This document shows, in pieces, positions 1 through 11,837 of a stretch of 64,000 nucleotides of DNA. A program made the translations under genes and the position numbers. The notes under the pieces were generated by a model. That model saw only the letters and a list, made by a program, of their open reading frames with translations, searched no databases and was not told the DNA's origin. Position 1 is the first letter of the stretch. Each line of letters starts with the position of its first letter. Source of the DNA: Fennellomyces sp. T-0311 (lineage: Eukaryota; Mucoromycota; Mucoromycetes; Mucorales; Lichtheimiaceae); the NCBI GenBank assembly GCA_025266875.1, contig JALLLT010000033.1, positions 248,001 to 312,000 on the forward strand. Direction: 5' to 3'.

Positions 1-389
1 AAGAAAAACGAGCGATTGTGAAAGTAGGTACCCCTTGAGCTGCTATATCCTTCAGGAGTGGGGCTACAAGGCTTGATTCCGGTGCATGGTTGATGACGTA
101 ATCACGTGTCTCGCACAAACGTTAAGACCGAAGCGGGCAATTCTCTTTTTCTTTTTATTACTACGCTTGAGCTCCCACGTTGATCGCAGTGGATGCTTTA
201 AGATCGATAACGAGAACTAGAATGGCGATGAGCAAGGCATAGATATTGATTAAGATGGGTCTCATAGCATGAATGCCAAGCTAGCTACTGGTGCATACAA
301 GTAGGCCTAATCAATGACTTATGGGTGGCTGTTGTCAGCGAAAATTGGCTCATATTGATACAGAAATATTAGCATCGTCCAAGGCCTGA

Positions 390-2022
390 CTGGGATTCTA
401 TAGCTATTAAGATTCTCGAATAGCCGATTCACACTGACGGCTCAGCCGACGCGACAAGATACGGTATCATGACGTCCAACACAAGCACCAACACCTCTGC
501 ATCGCAAGGAACAGGCTCAAAAAAGCTAACAGTGCAGGAGCTTAAGAATGTCAACGCAATGTTTAGCTCGCTCGATAAAGAAAAAATGTGGAGACTTTCA
601 TCAGGAAAGCTTGTGGAAGAGAAAATGCAACTAGTTGCTAACAAGTCCACACACGAACAGTAAGTAGTGCGAGATATCGATGGCCAATCAACTTAACTTG
701 TTTTATTCAGCGCATCGCATTCATTGATCATGGATCCGTCGGATGTTGCGTATCAAGAACATTTCAACGAGGCTGAACTTGAAGAAATAAAAACCTTCAA
801 CGCTCCAGAGGTCTTGCCGTTGCCTGACAAAATTGCTGAATTTGTGAACAAATTCAAAGGCGTTGTGAGTATATATCAATATGGTATTTACAAAATCTAT
901 AGCTGACTTGATGATAGACGGACTTGAAAGAATTGGAAGCCCTGGTTTGGAGTTTCAAGTTTGACCCCGTTGAGGAACCTGATCTTCGCTGGATCCATGT
1001 CTCGATAATCAACGCATTGGATCTTCTGCACTATGAATATACCAACAAAGAGCACTCCGGGGCCGACCTCTTGAAAAGAGTCTGGTCATTCATCGACGGT
1101 TGCTTTGATGCAACTGAAATTCTTGCAAGGAGGTAAGTTATACATATATTGTTGTGCAAGCAGAATATTTTGTTAGATATGGTCCATGGCTACTGCTAGT
1201 GTATCTATTGGTGCTTCCAATTTTATCGCTACGAGAAGTATTGAATCAGTTTCAAAGCATCTCCTGGTGTGTAGATGCGGTATCCTATAATAGTTTCTGT
1301 AGTCATGACCTATCTCTAACATAAATTCTGTCTGAAATAGCAGTTGTGCTTATATATACTTGCAAAGTAGTGAAAAAACAAGCGAATCTAATTCTGAGTC
1401 GGTGAACAAGAGCAGAACAGACGGATCGGCAAGAAAAAAGATTGGCACAAAAGTAGATCTTCTTTTCTCTACTAAGCTGTTCGAACTTGGTGCACTGGAA
1501 GCAGGAAAAGAGAGCGATCGGAGCAGCACGAAAAGTGTGGCGGAACTTCATTTGAAGTGTCCTAAAACACTTAAAAGTATCATCATTGAACTTGCCCCGC
1601 AAAATACGTGAAATTAAGACTTTCGGCTCTGCAATTGCGGGTTAGTATAGTAACAGCTGCAGAAATGGCACTATATTTCTTGACACGATAATTACTCTAG
1701 GTATGTACCTTCAAAGCGTTGTTGTCGATTCTTCAGCAGGATACGTATGTCGGTTCAACAGTCTTCAGAGCGGTTGGCTACCCGCTATGTCCAGCAACGC
1801 TTACTGGCAACTTCTTCCAATTGATTCACCTCATTTGGAATGCAAAACAACAAATGCAGCGCGTCCAAGAACTCGTAAACTCGCGCCGTACGCTTGTTGC
1901 ATTATCATACACTACAACACGCACCAAACTCATTCCTTCTTACTCTATACCGGCTCCAGCAGCACAGCCAAAGGGCAAAAAGCGAGTGCGTCCCGAGGTT
2001 AATGACAATGACGATGTGCCGT
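390..2022 (+). pseudogene. Broken copy 1 of a duplicated unknown Mucorales-type gene
   Basis: This is a degenerate paralogue of the intact gene at 7666-9620. Exons equivalent to the third to seventh exons of that gene can be followed, but the first two are not found upstream. Aligned to copy 2 it carries an in-frame TAG at 421-423, an 11-bp deletion near 1587-1592 that shifts frame just after the conserved IIIEL, a second 2-bp deletion near 1770 and loss of the final stop. From 517 to 1577 it matches copy 2 at a constant offset of 7,586 with no difference seen, introns included, whereas the sequence on both sides differs at several percent of positions. The function is unknown. It is probably not translated into a full protein, although the central exons remain open. 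Confidence 0.8.
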
Positions 2023-2139
2023 CTATTTTTTTTGCGGTATTTATCTTACTTTGCCATCCTGTTGCTTACCTTTCATTCTGTTATTCTTACTTTTTTAGAA
2101 TTTTTACGGGTGAGCTCCTCCCGTTGCATATTCCAATAG

Positions 2140-4140
2140 GGCATGGAAGATTTTTTTTTAGCACAGGCCACTCATTCTCGTTCTAGCTCTTTAGCATTTC
2201 CCTGAATTGTAATCGGAATCACATTCATGGATGCTGAAGCATCTGATTTTGTACACCCCTGTCATCACTTTTTCTCTGTCTTTCGTAACCCGCCCCTGCT
2301 TAGTATGTATGATTACAAAACAAATTCTCCCGAGGCCACCAGCCTCCTTATTCTCGCTCTTTACCGTATAAATCATTTGTTTCTGTTCGTGTGGAAAGAC
2401 AGACGACATCCAACATTTCTTATGGATGGTTGTGGTAACGTGAACGAGAAAAAGTAAGAAACTCAGTAAAGTACTGTGAGAATCCGATATATCTTTATTT
2501 CGGTAGCAAGTTCACGTCTATTTATACTTTTGAAGAGACACTGTTAATTGTAAACCCGTGTCGCGCACGGATTGATGGTTGATAAGCATTTTATCGATGG
2601 AGTTCTCAGTATCGTCGTACAAGTTCGACTTTGGATACCACAATGGTTCAGAGAACCATACACTCCAGCAATTAGTTGAGAGTATTGATTTTATTATGTA
2701 TGGATTACTCCAGCAATTATGTCATCGTATGATATATATCGGTTTCCAGTTGCATGTAGGATTGTGACCTAACGCAGATGATATTATGGCTCACCAACGA
2801 TATTGGTACGTTGATATTTCAAAAGATCTATGCGTTGTGGACACGAACAGCCGAGCATAACTACCGGTTGCATGAGAATCCAAGTTACTTCTGCAGGCGA
2901 AACGGAATCAATGGTAACCGAAAGGCGCGTGAAATACAATCATGTGTGCACAGTAGGTAGCTGCACACGCGATGGTCACTATGCTACGCTAATGGTAGAT
3001 AACATAAATAATATCTATATCTATATCTATATCATGAGTGAAATAAACAGACGTCTCTGATGGGTATATCGACGCTGGATTCGTTACGGAGTTGTTCAAT
3101 ACGGCTGCTGTCTATTGGCTGGTGATCGACCTTCATATTGATTCAATTACAAACCGAATCGAATGGGCGTATCGTGACAAACTTCAATAGGTGTGTCTTT
3201 CCAATTGTATATCTGCTTTTTCAAGTCGGCAATGTGCGTGTATCAGAGGCGGTTTAAAGATCTCCGAGAATGAATTATATCCGAAGGTTGTTCCGCTGTC
3301 TGTATAACAATATTCGGACAAAGATCATGACCATATCAACGTCATTAAGAGAGTCTTTGATAGAGGTTCGTTGCGCCTGTGCCTAGCGCATATCGATTAC
3401 CCTGTTAAATTAAGACTGAACGCGGATAAGCTTAGCGGCCGTCATTATGAAGTTTACACTGTAAGGCGCAAGCTCCCTTTTGCTTCGACCTGGTTAGTAC
3501 CATATGAGGACCGTAATGGAAGTCTCTGTCTTGATGAGTCCATGAGAGCGCGGATCCTGTCTATAGTGCGGGTGCACTATCATTTGCATCCATGTATACC
3601 TATTCCAGGGGGGTGACACATGAAATTAGGTATAAACACCACGGCTTATCTGTAACAATGTTATATACATCTCCAGCAGAAAATTTCAGGCAAGTTTATA
3701 GTGTGCTGTTTCATTTGCATAGATAGAGATCAGAGAGAAGCTAAAGTAATCAAATCATACTGTGCTTATACATATAAGAAGCAATATTGCAAATAGGAAA
3801 ATATAGTTTATAGCAGGAACAAGGTGTGTAGGGTGGAAGTAGTGTACAGTGCAGAAACGAGCTTGATACAATGCCTCCGTCATGCAGTCCGTGCCCGTTA
3901 TTAAGACCTAGGCATACCATATTCAGTCAACCAAAATATGCATACTGAGATTGACGAGGTTACCTTTAAGCTCTCGATCTTTGTTATTTTCACACCAGAT
4001 GTAGATACGCGATTAAACATATCCCGCCTTTCCTTGCATTAACGTAGCCTGGCAACAGAAAACGATGTCAGTAAACAAAGAGCGACAGTACTTAACTGAT
4101 CGGTCGATCGGTACTCGCAAACGCAATTTGAACAGTGACT
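2140..4140. other. Intergenic, AT-rich, short coding-like relics only
   Basis: No complete gene is supported. A plus-strand open stretch at 3371-3616 (81 codons, with basic and aromatic residues) is preceded by interrupted coding-like sequence from about 3060, so this may be a decayed gene; I do not recognise the family. A short ATATCT microsatellite lies at 3011-3033. Confidence 0.4.
3011..3033. repeat. (ATATCT)n microsatellite
   Basis: Nearly four uninterrupted copies of the hexamer ATATCT are visible. It lies in non-coding DNA. Confidence 0.9.
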
Positions 4141-4455
4141 CAGAATCCAGAGGACCAAATCCCACTCAGATTTCAGCCAAAACAGCAGGATTACTCTTTG
4201 GCCTTACTCTCTTCATAGGAAAATAAGATAAAGAAATGGCAGTGAATGGAAACGCAGAATCCAGAAGACTAGCCCCCAGACCCCACTCAGATTTCAGCCA
4301 AAACAGCACGATTACTCTTTGGCCTTACTCTCTTCATAGGAAAATAGGATAAAGAAATGGCAGTGAATGGAAACGCAGAATCCAGAAGACTAGCCCCCAG
4401 ACCCCACTCAGATTTCAGCCAAAACAGTACAATTACTCTTTGGTCTTACTCTCTT
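4141..4455. repeat. Tandem repeat, about 2.6 units of 114-121 bp
   Basis: The unit begins CAGAATCCAG at 4141, 4255 and 4376. The first unit is shorter because it lacks part of a CCCCAGAC segment, and the third breaks off near 4455. Units differ by only a few bases, implying recent amplification. No coding potential is apparent. It lies about 440 bp outside the left end of the Mutator-like element. Confidence 0.88.
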
Positions 4456-4897
4456 ATCAATTAATAATGAGAAAAAACATATGAGAAATAGCTCTTTTCA
4501 AAAGCGAGAATTGTTATAGACTATGTGACGTACACCCCCGACCCTCACACCAATCAAGTGGCTTCGGCTCAGAGGGGCAACTGAGGAAATTAGTATGCTG
4601 GGTTGCAGGAGTAATACTGGGCCATTAAGCAGCGCTGTAGCGCTGCTTGCTTGCATATATTTTTACTTGATGGTGTAACGAAGTATATATATCAAAAGTC
4701 CAGGCTTCAGAAAATAGAAAGATAAATCAAGCGATTTGTGGGAGGGTATGAATGAGTAGTTTCCTGAGAACGGAAGCAAGGCGAGTTTGTATAGGAACAT
4801 GCTTAATTCACACTCGACCAGTGTAACGCTTTTTATGACCGCGGTCCTCACTTAATACAGCGTTGTTACTCGCAAATGTGCCTAACTTTTGCGGTGC

Positions 4898-7592
4898 CTC
4901 TAAATTTCACCAATAATGACGCAAGCACTGCGGCAAAAAAAATCTTTTCCGTGTCATGTTTATTAACGAACGCGCTTCAGCTATTCCCTCCATAGAGCGA
5001 ACCTCTGTTGCTCCCACTGCCCCCCATCCGATTGATCTGGAATTCCAGAACAAATCCTGTTACGAAGAATGGTTTAAGGAACACGCGTGTCGGCATGCTG
5101 ACTGGAACGCCCAGCGCAAATATAAGTCAAAGTCCTCTTCAGCGTCATCGTCATCTTCATCTTCCAAGCCTGGCCCCAACAAGAGATATGAATGGACTGC
5201 CTCCGTCGTCTGCAATCATAGTATGACATCAGCATCAGACCGACCTGTACAGAAAAAAAGACGGTCCTCAAAAAAACCATCAAAATTGGCTGCCCTGCTC
5301 GTATTGAAGTGAAACAACTCTGTCATTCAGGTCACGTTCAAGTTACATATTACTGGAAGCACGAAGGACATGATCCCACTAGCATTGAAGGTATTAATAT
5401 GGAGTATACTCAATACTTGTGCAATAACCCATTGCTCCATGATAATGCCTTAGATATAACCTCCATGCGTTTGCCTAAGGAGCTAAAGGAATGGTTAAAA
5501 GAGCAAGTTGATCGTGGTAACGATTGGAATGCTATAAGTAACATGATAATGCTTTCGGAAGCCGAGCTTGACGAGGTACGTCCATATCTGTATACTTCAT
5601 GTTTGCATAAAAGTAACATTTATTTAATAATGTAGCTTGAAAAGGTCATCAAAAACAAAGAACCATTGAAGAAAATACCTGCTGCTTTACGTCTGAACTA
5701 CTCATATGTCGCAAATGCAATGCAAGAACGGGTTCAACGTCTGTCGCGCAAAAATCCTGATGATATCAAAAGCACCAAAGCCTGGTTAAATACACTTCAA
5801 GAAAAAAACTATAAAGCACTATCGTTGTTTGATGAAAAGGTGATACAGATTGCATGGGTTGCCCCATGGCAACAAGAGGTAGGACGTAATTGATTCTATG
5901 ATTATAAGTTGTACTGATCGTCAAAATAGATGTTGGAAAGTCAAGACAATGTTTGCCTCGATGCAACCCACAAAACATGTATCTATTCAAGAGTCGCCAC
6001 AAATGTCAAAGGAATCAAGGCAAAAGTGGAGACAGATTGTTTCTTGTTCTCGATTGTCACGCGTAGTGATATTACCAACAAAGGATGCCCCATCGCGTTC
6101 ATGATCACGAATGAAGAAGCAACGTCCCGGCTCGTGGTGTGGCTGTCTTGGTTAAAGGAAACATGCGGTTTCAACCCGAAGAAAATTATGATCGATTGTA
6201 GTCCTGTCGAGATGGGAGCTATTGCAGAAGCATTCGGCCGTGGTGTGAAAGTTTTATTATGCCATTGGCATGTTCGCCGTGCTTGGGAGGGTAAAATAAA
6301 AAAAGTAAGTATGGTTGTTAGTTTACTTTCATATGTAATTAACTGCTTGGTTTAGATACAAGTCAAAAATGATACCAAGGCATCGGAAATGTTACGAAAG
6401 AAGGCACGAGCAGACTTGGGTAATTTGATGTATGCAGACACCCCGGCCCATTTCGATATCTACTGGAAGTCATTTCAAAACTATTGGCGTGAGAACGATA
6501 TTTCTTTTTATTCGTATATACTTTCGTACTATGAACCACGCAAGACGAATTGGAGTAAAGCATGGCGCCAGGTATGGTGACGATAAATGGTGCGAACGTT
6601 ATTTATAAATGCTTTTTACTTAGGGCGCTATTTTTCATACCAACAATCTGATCGAATCATGGCATAACCAACTTAAATCTATCTACTTGAAGCGCACCCG
6701 GAATCATCGAATTGATCGTATTGTTTGGATACTTACTCAAATGGTTGAGCCTCGGTACCGGACGGACATCATCTCTACTTTTCTTGGTTTTCGCAATGCC
6801 GCACTCACAAAAGATGAGCAAGACCGACACCAGAAAGCACACAATATTGAATACGATGACGCTGTCCTTATGGTAAACCAATACGATGCTGGTGTAGTAC
6901 TGGTCAACTCGTTCACGGCCCTTGATGTACGGTACGAAGTTCATATCAAAGAAGGTGTTCTCTCTTGCTGCACATGTCATGATCAAAATCGTCACCAAAT
7001 CACTTGCAAACATATGTACTTGGTAAATCGTATATTGGATATTCCATTTCAACAAAGATTTCAAGCACAAGTGACGGCATCAAATGACAACGAACAACAA
7101 CAAGGACAAGATCAACAACAAGACCAAAGCATTCGATTGATGGAGTTGCGAGACCTCGCTGTGAAAAGGACACTTTCGGCAGTTAGCACAATGAATCAAT
7201 GCCTGAATGATATGAACGTCGATCAGTTGGAACGGTACAATCATGCGATGAAGGAGGTGAACGACTTGTTGAACAATATTGTTGATCCTAGAAACGCGCT
7301 TCGAAAACAAGCATAGCCATTTTTCTTGCCATATTCGTTTATTTTGTCATATTTTTTTTTATTTTGTTATATACTTTTATTTTGTCATTGTTGTGGTCAT
7401 CAATTAAAGAGCGTAATAATACTTGTATGGTTACTTTTGTCATTCTTATAACTTCGTGGTATATTTACAAAAAATAGTGCAGAGCGTGAGGACTTCGCGA
7501 TTTTTCATCTGGTTACGATCTTTGTTATTTTTAACTAGTTGGGAACCTCCTTTTTTGTGTGGTGCTTGCGTCATTATTGGTGATATTTAGAG
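4898..7592 (+). mobile_element. Mutator-like transposable element (MULE) with 31-bp inverted ends
   Basis: The left end (4898-4928) and the reverse complement of 7562-7592 match at 30 of 31 positions; both contain GCTTGCGTCATTATTGG. The ends enclose a five-exon transposase gene. Similarity weakens but continues a little inward from both ends. I could not find a convincing 9-bp target-site duplication beside these ends, so the true termini may lie slightly further out or the duplication has decayed. The element sits only about 70 bp upstream of the start codon of the intact unknown gene at 7666. Confidence 0.82.
4956..7316 (+). CDS. MULE-family DDE transposase with SWIM zinc finger, probable frameshift
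   Basis: Exons are about 4956-5575, 5636-5878, 5930-6304, 6356-6571 and 6624-7316; the four introns (50-60 nt) are all phase 0. The N-terminus is Ser-rich and basic and leads to an IGCPARIEVK-type segment. The DDE core shows VCLDATHKT (first Asp), KKIMIDCSP (second Asp), the MULE hallmark CHWHVRRAW and NNLIESWHNQLK (Glu). A C-terminal SWIM zinc finger reads CTCHDQNRHQITCKH. A Gln-rich tail follows. In exon 1 the frame changes by one base near 5265-5285, in or beside a run of seven A: the KKPSK reading must jump to the IKIGCPARIE reading. That is either a disabling mutation, a sequencing error or an unrecognised splice. The family moves DNA by cut-and-paste in the nucleus. Confidence 0.85.
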
Positions 7593-7665
7593 ACGTTCAA
7601 TTATATCTGCACCTTCGTAACCTTTGGGAACCTCCTTGTCTTATCACCACCCCGCCCCTGTCGTC

Positions 7666-9620
7666 ATGCCTACTGATCAACACATAAATCGTAAGTCGTG
7701 CATAACTGGTTATGATTTCCATGGTAACTAGTTTGAATTTATAGATATAACTGAATACATATCCAAGATATCTGGTCCACCTACCTTGGCGCGATTCATC
7801 AAGGATGAGCTTGATTATATTGTTGAACATACGACCAGCAAAAGCGACTACAGGGCAATATGGTCAAACTATTTCGTTTACGCGTGTAGCTCCATGGAGA
7901 GAAACTATGTAAGTACTTGCCATAGAAATATAATATTATACTGACATGGAAATACAAGGAACGCTCAAATCCTGACTGGGGTCCTGTGGCTATAAGAATT
8001 CTAGAGCAGTTGACGCGCGCTGACGGTTCAGCCGACGCGACAAGTTATGGTGTCATGACGTCCAACACAAGCACCAACACCTCTGCATCGCAAGGAACAG
8101 GTTCAAAAAAGCTAACAGTGCAGGAGCTTAAGAATGTCAACGCAATGTTTAGCTCGCTCGATAAAGAAAAAATGTGGAGACTTTCATCAGGAAAGCTTGT
8201 GGAAGAGAAAATGCAACTAGTTGCTAACAAGTCCACACACGAACAGTAAGTAGTGCGAGATATCGATGGCCAATCAACTTAACTTGTTTTATTCAGCGCA
8301 TCGCATTCATTGATCATGGATCCGTCGGATGTTGCGTATCAAGAACATTTCAACGAGGCTGAACTTGAAGAAATAAAAACCTTCAACGCTCCAGAGGTCT
8401 TGCCGTTGCCTGACAAAATTGCTGAATTTGTGAACAAATTCAAAGGCGTTGTGAGTATATATCAATATGGTATTTACAAAATCTATAGCTGACTTGATGA
8501 TAGACGGACTTGAAAGAATTGGAAGCCCTGGTTTGGAGTTTCAAGTTTGACCCCGTTGAGGAACCTGATCTTCGCTGGATCCATGTCTCGATAATCAACG
8601 CATTGGATCTTCTGCACTATGAATATACCAACAAAGAGCACTCCGGGGCCGACCTCTTGAAAAGAGTCTGGTCATTCATCGACGGTTGCTTTGATGCAAC
8701 TGAAATTCTTGCAAGGAGGTAAGTTATACATATATTGTTGTGCAAGCAGAATATTTTGTTAGATATGGTCCATGGCTACTGCTAGTGTATCTATTGGTGC
8801 TTCCAATTTTATCGCTACGAGAAGTATTGAATCAGTTTCAAAGCATCTCCTGGTGTGTAGATGCGGTATCCTATAATAGTTTCTGTAGTCATGACCTATC
8901 TCTAACATAAATTCTGTCTGAAATAGCAGTTGTGCTTATATATACTTGCAAAGTAGTGAAAAAACAAGCGAATCTAATTCTGAGTCGGTGAACAAGAGCA
9001 GAACAGACGGATCGGCAAGAAAAAAGATTGGCACAAAAGTAGATCTTCTTTTCTCTACTAAGCTGTTCGAACTTGGTGCACTGGAAGCAGGAAAAGAGAG
9101 CGATCGGAGCAGCACGAAAAGTGTGGCGGAACTTCATTTGAAGTGTCCTAAAACACTTAAAAGCATTATCATTGAACTTACACGTATATCGCCCTGCAAA
9201 ATACGTGAAATTAAGACTTTCGGGTTTGTAATTGCTGGTTAGTATAGTAACAGCTGCAAAAATGGCGCTATATTTCTTGACACGATAATTACTCTAGGTA
9301 TGTACCTTCAAAGCGTTGTTGTCGATTCTCCAGCAGGATACGTATGTCGGTTTAACAGTCTTCCAGACTGGTTGGACTACCCGCTATGTCCAGCAACATT
9401 TACAGGCAACTTCTTCCAATTGATTCACCTCATTTGGAGTGCAAAGCAACAAATGCAGCGCGTCCAAGAACTTGTAAACTCGCACCGTACGCTTGCTGCA
9501 TTATCATACACTGTAAAACGCACCGAGGTCATCCCTCCTTGCTTTATGCCGGCTCCAGCAACGCATTCAAAGGGTAAAAAGCGAGTACGCTCCGAGGTTG
9601 ATTATAATGACGATATGTAG
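7666..9620 (+). CDS. Unknown Mucorales-type multicopy protein, intact copy 2 (492 aa)
   Basis: Seven exons join in frame: 7666-7690, 7745-7908, 7959-8245, 8297-8450, 8504-8718, 8927-9237, 9298-9620. The total is 1,479 nt, giving 492 residues, and the consistent phase across six introns is good evidence that the gene is functional. I do not know its function. Visible parts are an N-terminal helical region (ISGPPTLARFIKDELDYIV), a Ser/Thr-rich linker, a middle block with LRWIHVSIINALDLLHYEY, and a basic segment leading to KVDLLFSTKLFELGALEAGK. That block recalls the Asp..Glu-x-x-Lys spacing of PD-(D/E)XK nuclease-like folds, but this is only a resemblance. The C-terminus is basic (KGKKRVR) and could be a nuclear signal. 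The intron at 8719-8926 is unusually long here (208 nt) and may hide a small exon. Confidence 0.75.
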
Positions 9621-11837
9621 TCTATCTTTCGCGCTTTTTTTTTTTTTTTACATTGTCTTTCTCTTGCTGCTCTACTTTTAGTATCTTTTTTTTTATCTTC
9701 GTTCTTCTGTTTCTTTTTTAGCGTCTTTCTTCTACCATCATCTCTTATATATACATAGCTTCCTATAAATAAAACTCTTTAAACACCAGTCTCGGATCAT
9801 GCAATAACGCTCACCTGCATTAATCGACAATGTCTATTTGTATACAGTAACCTTTCCAGCGCCTCCGTAAAGCAGGTAATATTTCGGTAACATATTTGAG
9901 AGATGGCCCTGTACAAACCGTTAAAGCTCTTAGTTAATGGACATCTGTTGGACAAATCGGTGCAACACTTAACTTCCCGGATTTTGACTTGCTTCTTCAC
10001 TTGCTATACTTTTTCTAAAAATCTAAACGGTCGAAGTTGCTTTTAATATCCAATAGATGAAGTGAGTTGCTTAGATTTTAATTGCTTACGTTTTGGGAAA
10101 GTAGTACGTAAGGCTTTAAAATTACGATATAATTTTGCTGATTGAAGCTGCCTTGCACCTATTCTATGTACGAGTGACATATGCCGCTATGTAACAAGAT
10201 AATTATGGATATACACACAGTCATTATCATCGTCTTCAATATTCAGTCATCTCTAATGGTGCTAATACATATACAAAACAAGGCAATTGGTACATCTGGT
10301 ACAGTCGAACCCCTCTTTGTGCAGAACAGGAAATCCAAACATTTTGTTGCATACAGTGAGATTGCGCACCAACAGGGAGATGGTCGGTACAGCCATACCT
10401 GCTTTGTACCGCTTTGAGAATTCCAAATATTTTGATGCATATAGTGAACTTTTGCACGAAACGGGAGCTGCACAAACTGGGGTTCGACTGTAATGTACGA
10501 GAGTAAAACAGGCGTACGGTTAAAATTTACTATCCCTTCTTGAAACTCTCTTTACAATTTTAAACGAAGTTACTCGACCGGAAAAAATTGATTGCAAGTA
10601 TTTCAGGATATGATGGATAATCCAGCCAAGCAGCGGAAGCATTGGATCGATATGGATATCCTATTGGACAACATAAAGCCTGTTTATAGATACGTACCGC
10701 CTAAAGTAATTATCGTGTCAATAGATATGCAGTGCCATTTTCCGGAATTGTTGTGTACTAACTAACGATTACGTAACCATAGCCCTTTACTTTGAATATC
10801 TTGTTGGGCGAAATGCGTGCAGGTTTCGATAATGATGTTTTTCGGAATTTTTGGATATGATCTACAAGTAGAGCTTCGATCCATTTTTCGTGTTGGTGCT
10901 GATACGTAAAACGTTGTATTTAGTTGAAAAGCCGCCTTTTGTGACGATTGTGTTAGTCAATTGAAATAATACCGAACAACTAAATACCCACCAAAATGTA
11001 ACGAGTTTGGCGGTTGAAGTATGAGTGCGGCAAAAGACAGACAACGACAAAAGCGATAAATAAATGCGACTATCAAACGGGGAAAGGAATATCAATATGA
11101 TGAGCAAAAGTAAAAGGGGGTAGTGGTTGAATAAATTCCCAATATTCACGAAATACGTTGAGATACTTCAAGTAGATAAATAGATGAGAAATAAAGATAG
11201 AAAGGTGAAAAAGAAGAGATGAAGTATGAAACGAATTATAAAGGTAATGACAGATAGGGGTCGCGATCAAGAAAAAGGGTAGTGTGACGTAACTCACAAA
11301 GGCAATTATTCATATATCCGGATCAGTACTTCAGTCACTCTCAGTGACCCTCTCCAAGGCGCCAAGTTTAAACGGCTGTGCAAGTAGTAGTTATATTTTG
11401 TACACTGTTCGTAAATTGCTTGTAAATGTAGTTTTTGATATTGCTGGAGTGCCACCGTCAAGTCGAAGAAACGGCCAATAAATCGTCATACTCTTTTTTG
11501 AAAGGCCAGCTTTAGTACGTTGCTTTCTCGTATAGTTGTAGTAGAGAAGATAAAATGCATTGACTATCGAAACATGGATCCAGTGGGTATAAGGCTCCTC
11601 GATTGTGACAAACTTGACATTCTAAACCAGGTTGTTCTACTCTTTAATGCACGAGCAGTGGTTTAATAACGTCAAAAGGAACAAAAAAGAATACGTCTGT
11701 TCTGCGTAAGATGCCCAGCTGGACGTATCGATCGATTTATCCATTGCGAATGCTTTAATTGCGCTTGATGCTCTTAAAGCATGGCTCAACGAAACAATCA
11801 TATCAGTTTCATTAGAGCAAGGCTTCTATGTAATAAA
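9621..11837. other. Intergenic, AT-rich, contains one MITE
   Basis: Apart from the MITE at 10302-10490 no gene can be supported. T-rich tracts near 9637-9720 probably belong to the 3' region of the preceding gene. Short open frames near 10862-11297 have no recognisable features. Confidence 0.5.
10302..10490. mobile_element. Pogo/Tc1-like MITE with TA target duplication
   Basis: A 189-bp segment begins CAGTCGAACCCC and ends with its exact reverse complement GGGGTTCGACTG; inverted similarity extends to about 22 bp (TTTGTGCAG inside). It is flanked by TA at 10300-10301 and TA at 10491-10492. Internally two imperfect direct repeats share CCAAA(C/T)ATTTTG. It is too short to encode a transposase. 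The ends and TA duplication fit the pogo/Tc1-mariner superfamily. Confidence 0.82.

Noticed and set aside
1303..1602. 99-codon minus-strand frame opposite the duplicated gene (also at 8889-9137)
   Set aside because: Opposite strand of the conserved exon; the plus-strand model joins in frame.
9637..9720. Poly-T tracts as a possible Pol III terminator of a small RNA
   Set aside because: No A/B-box promoter or structured RNA upstream; more likely the 3' flank of the preceding gene.
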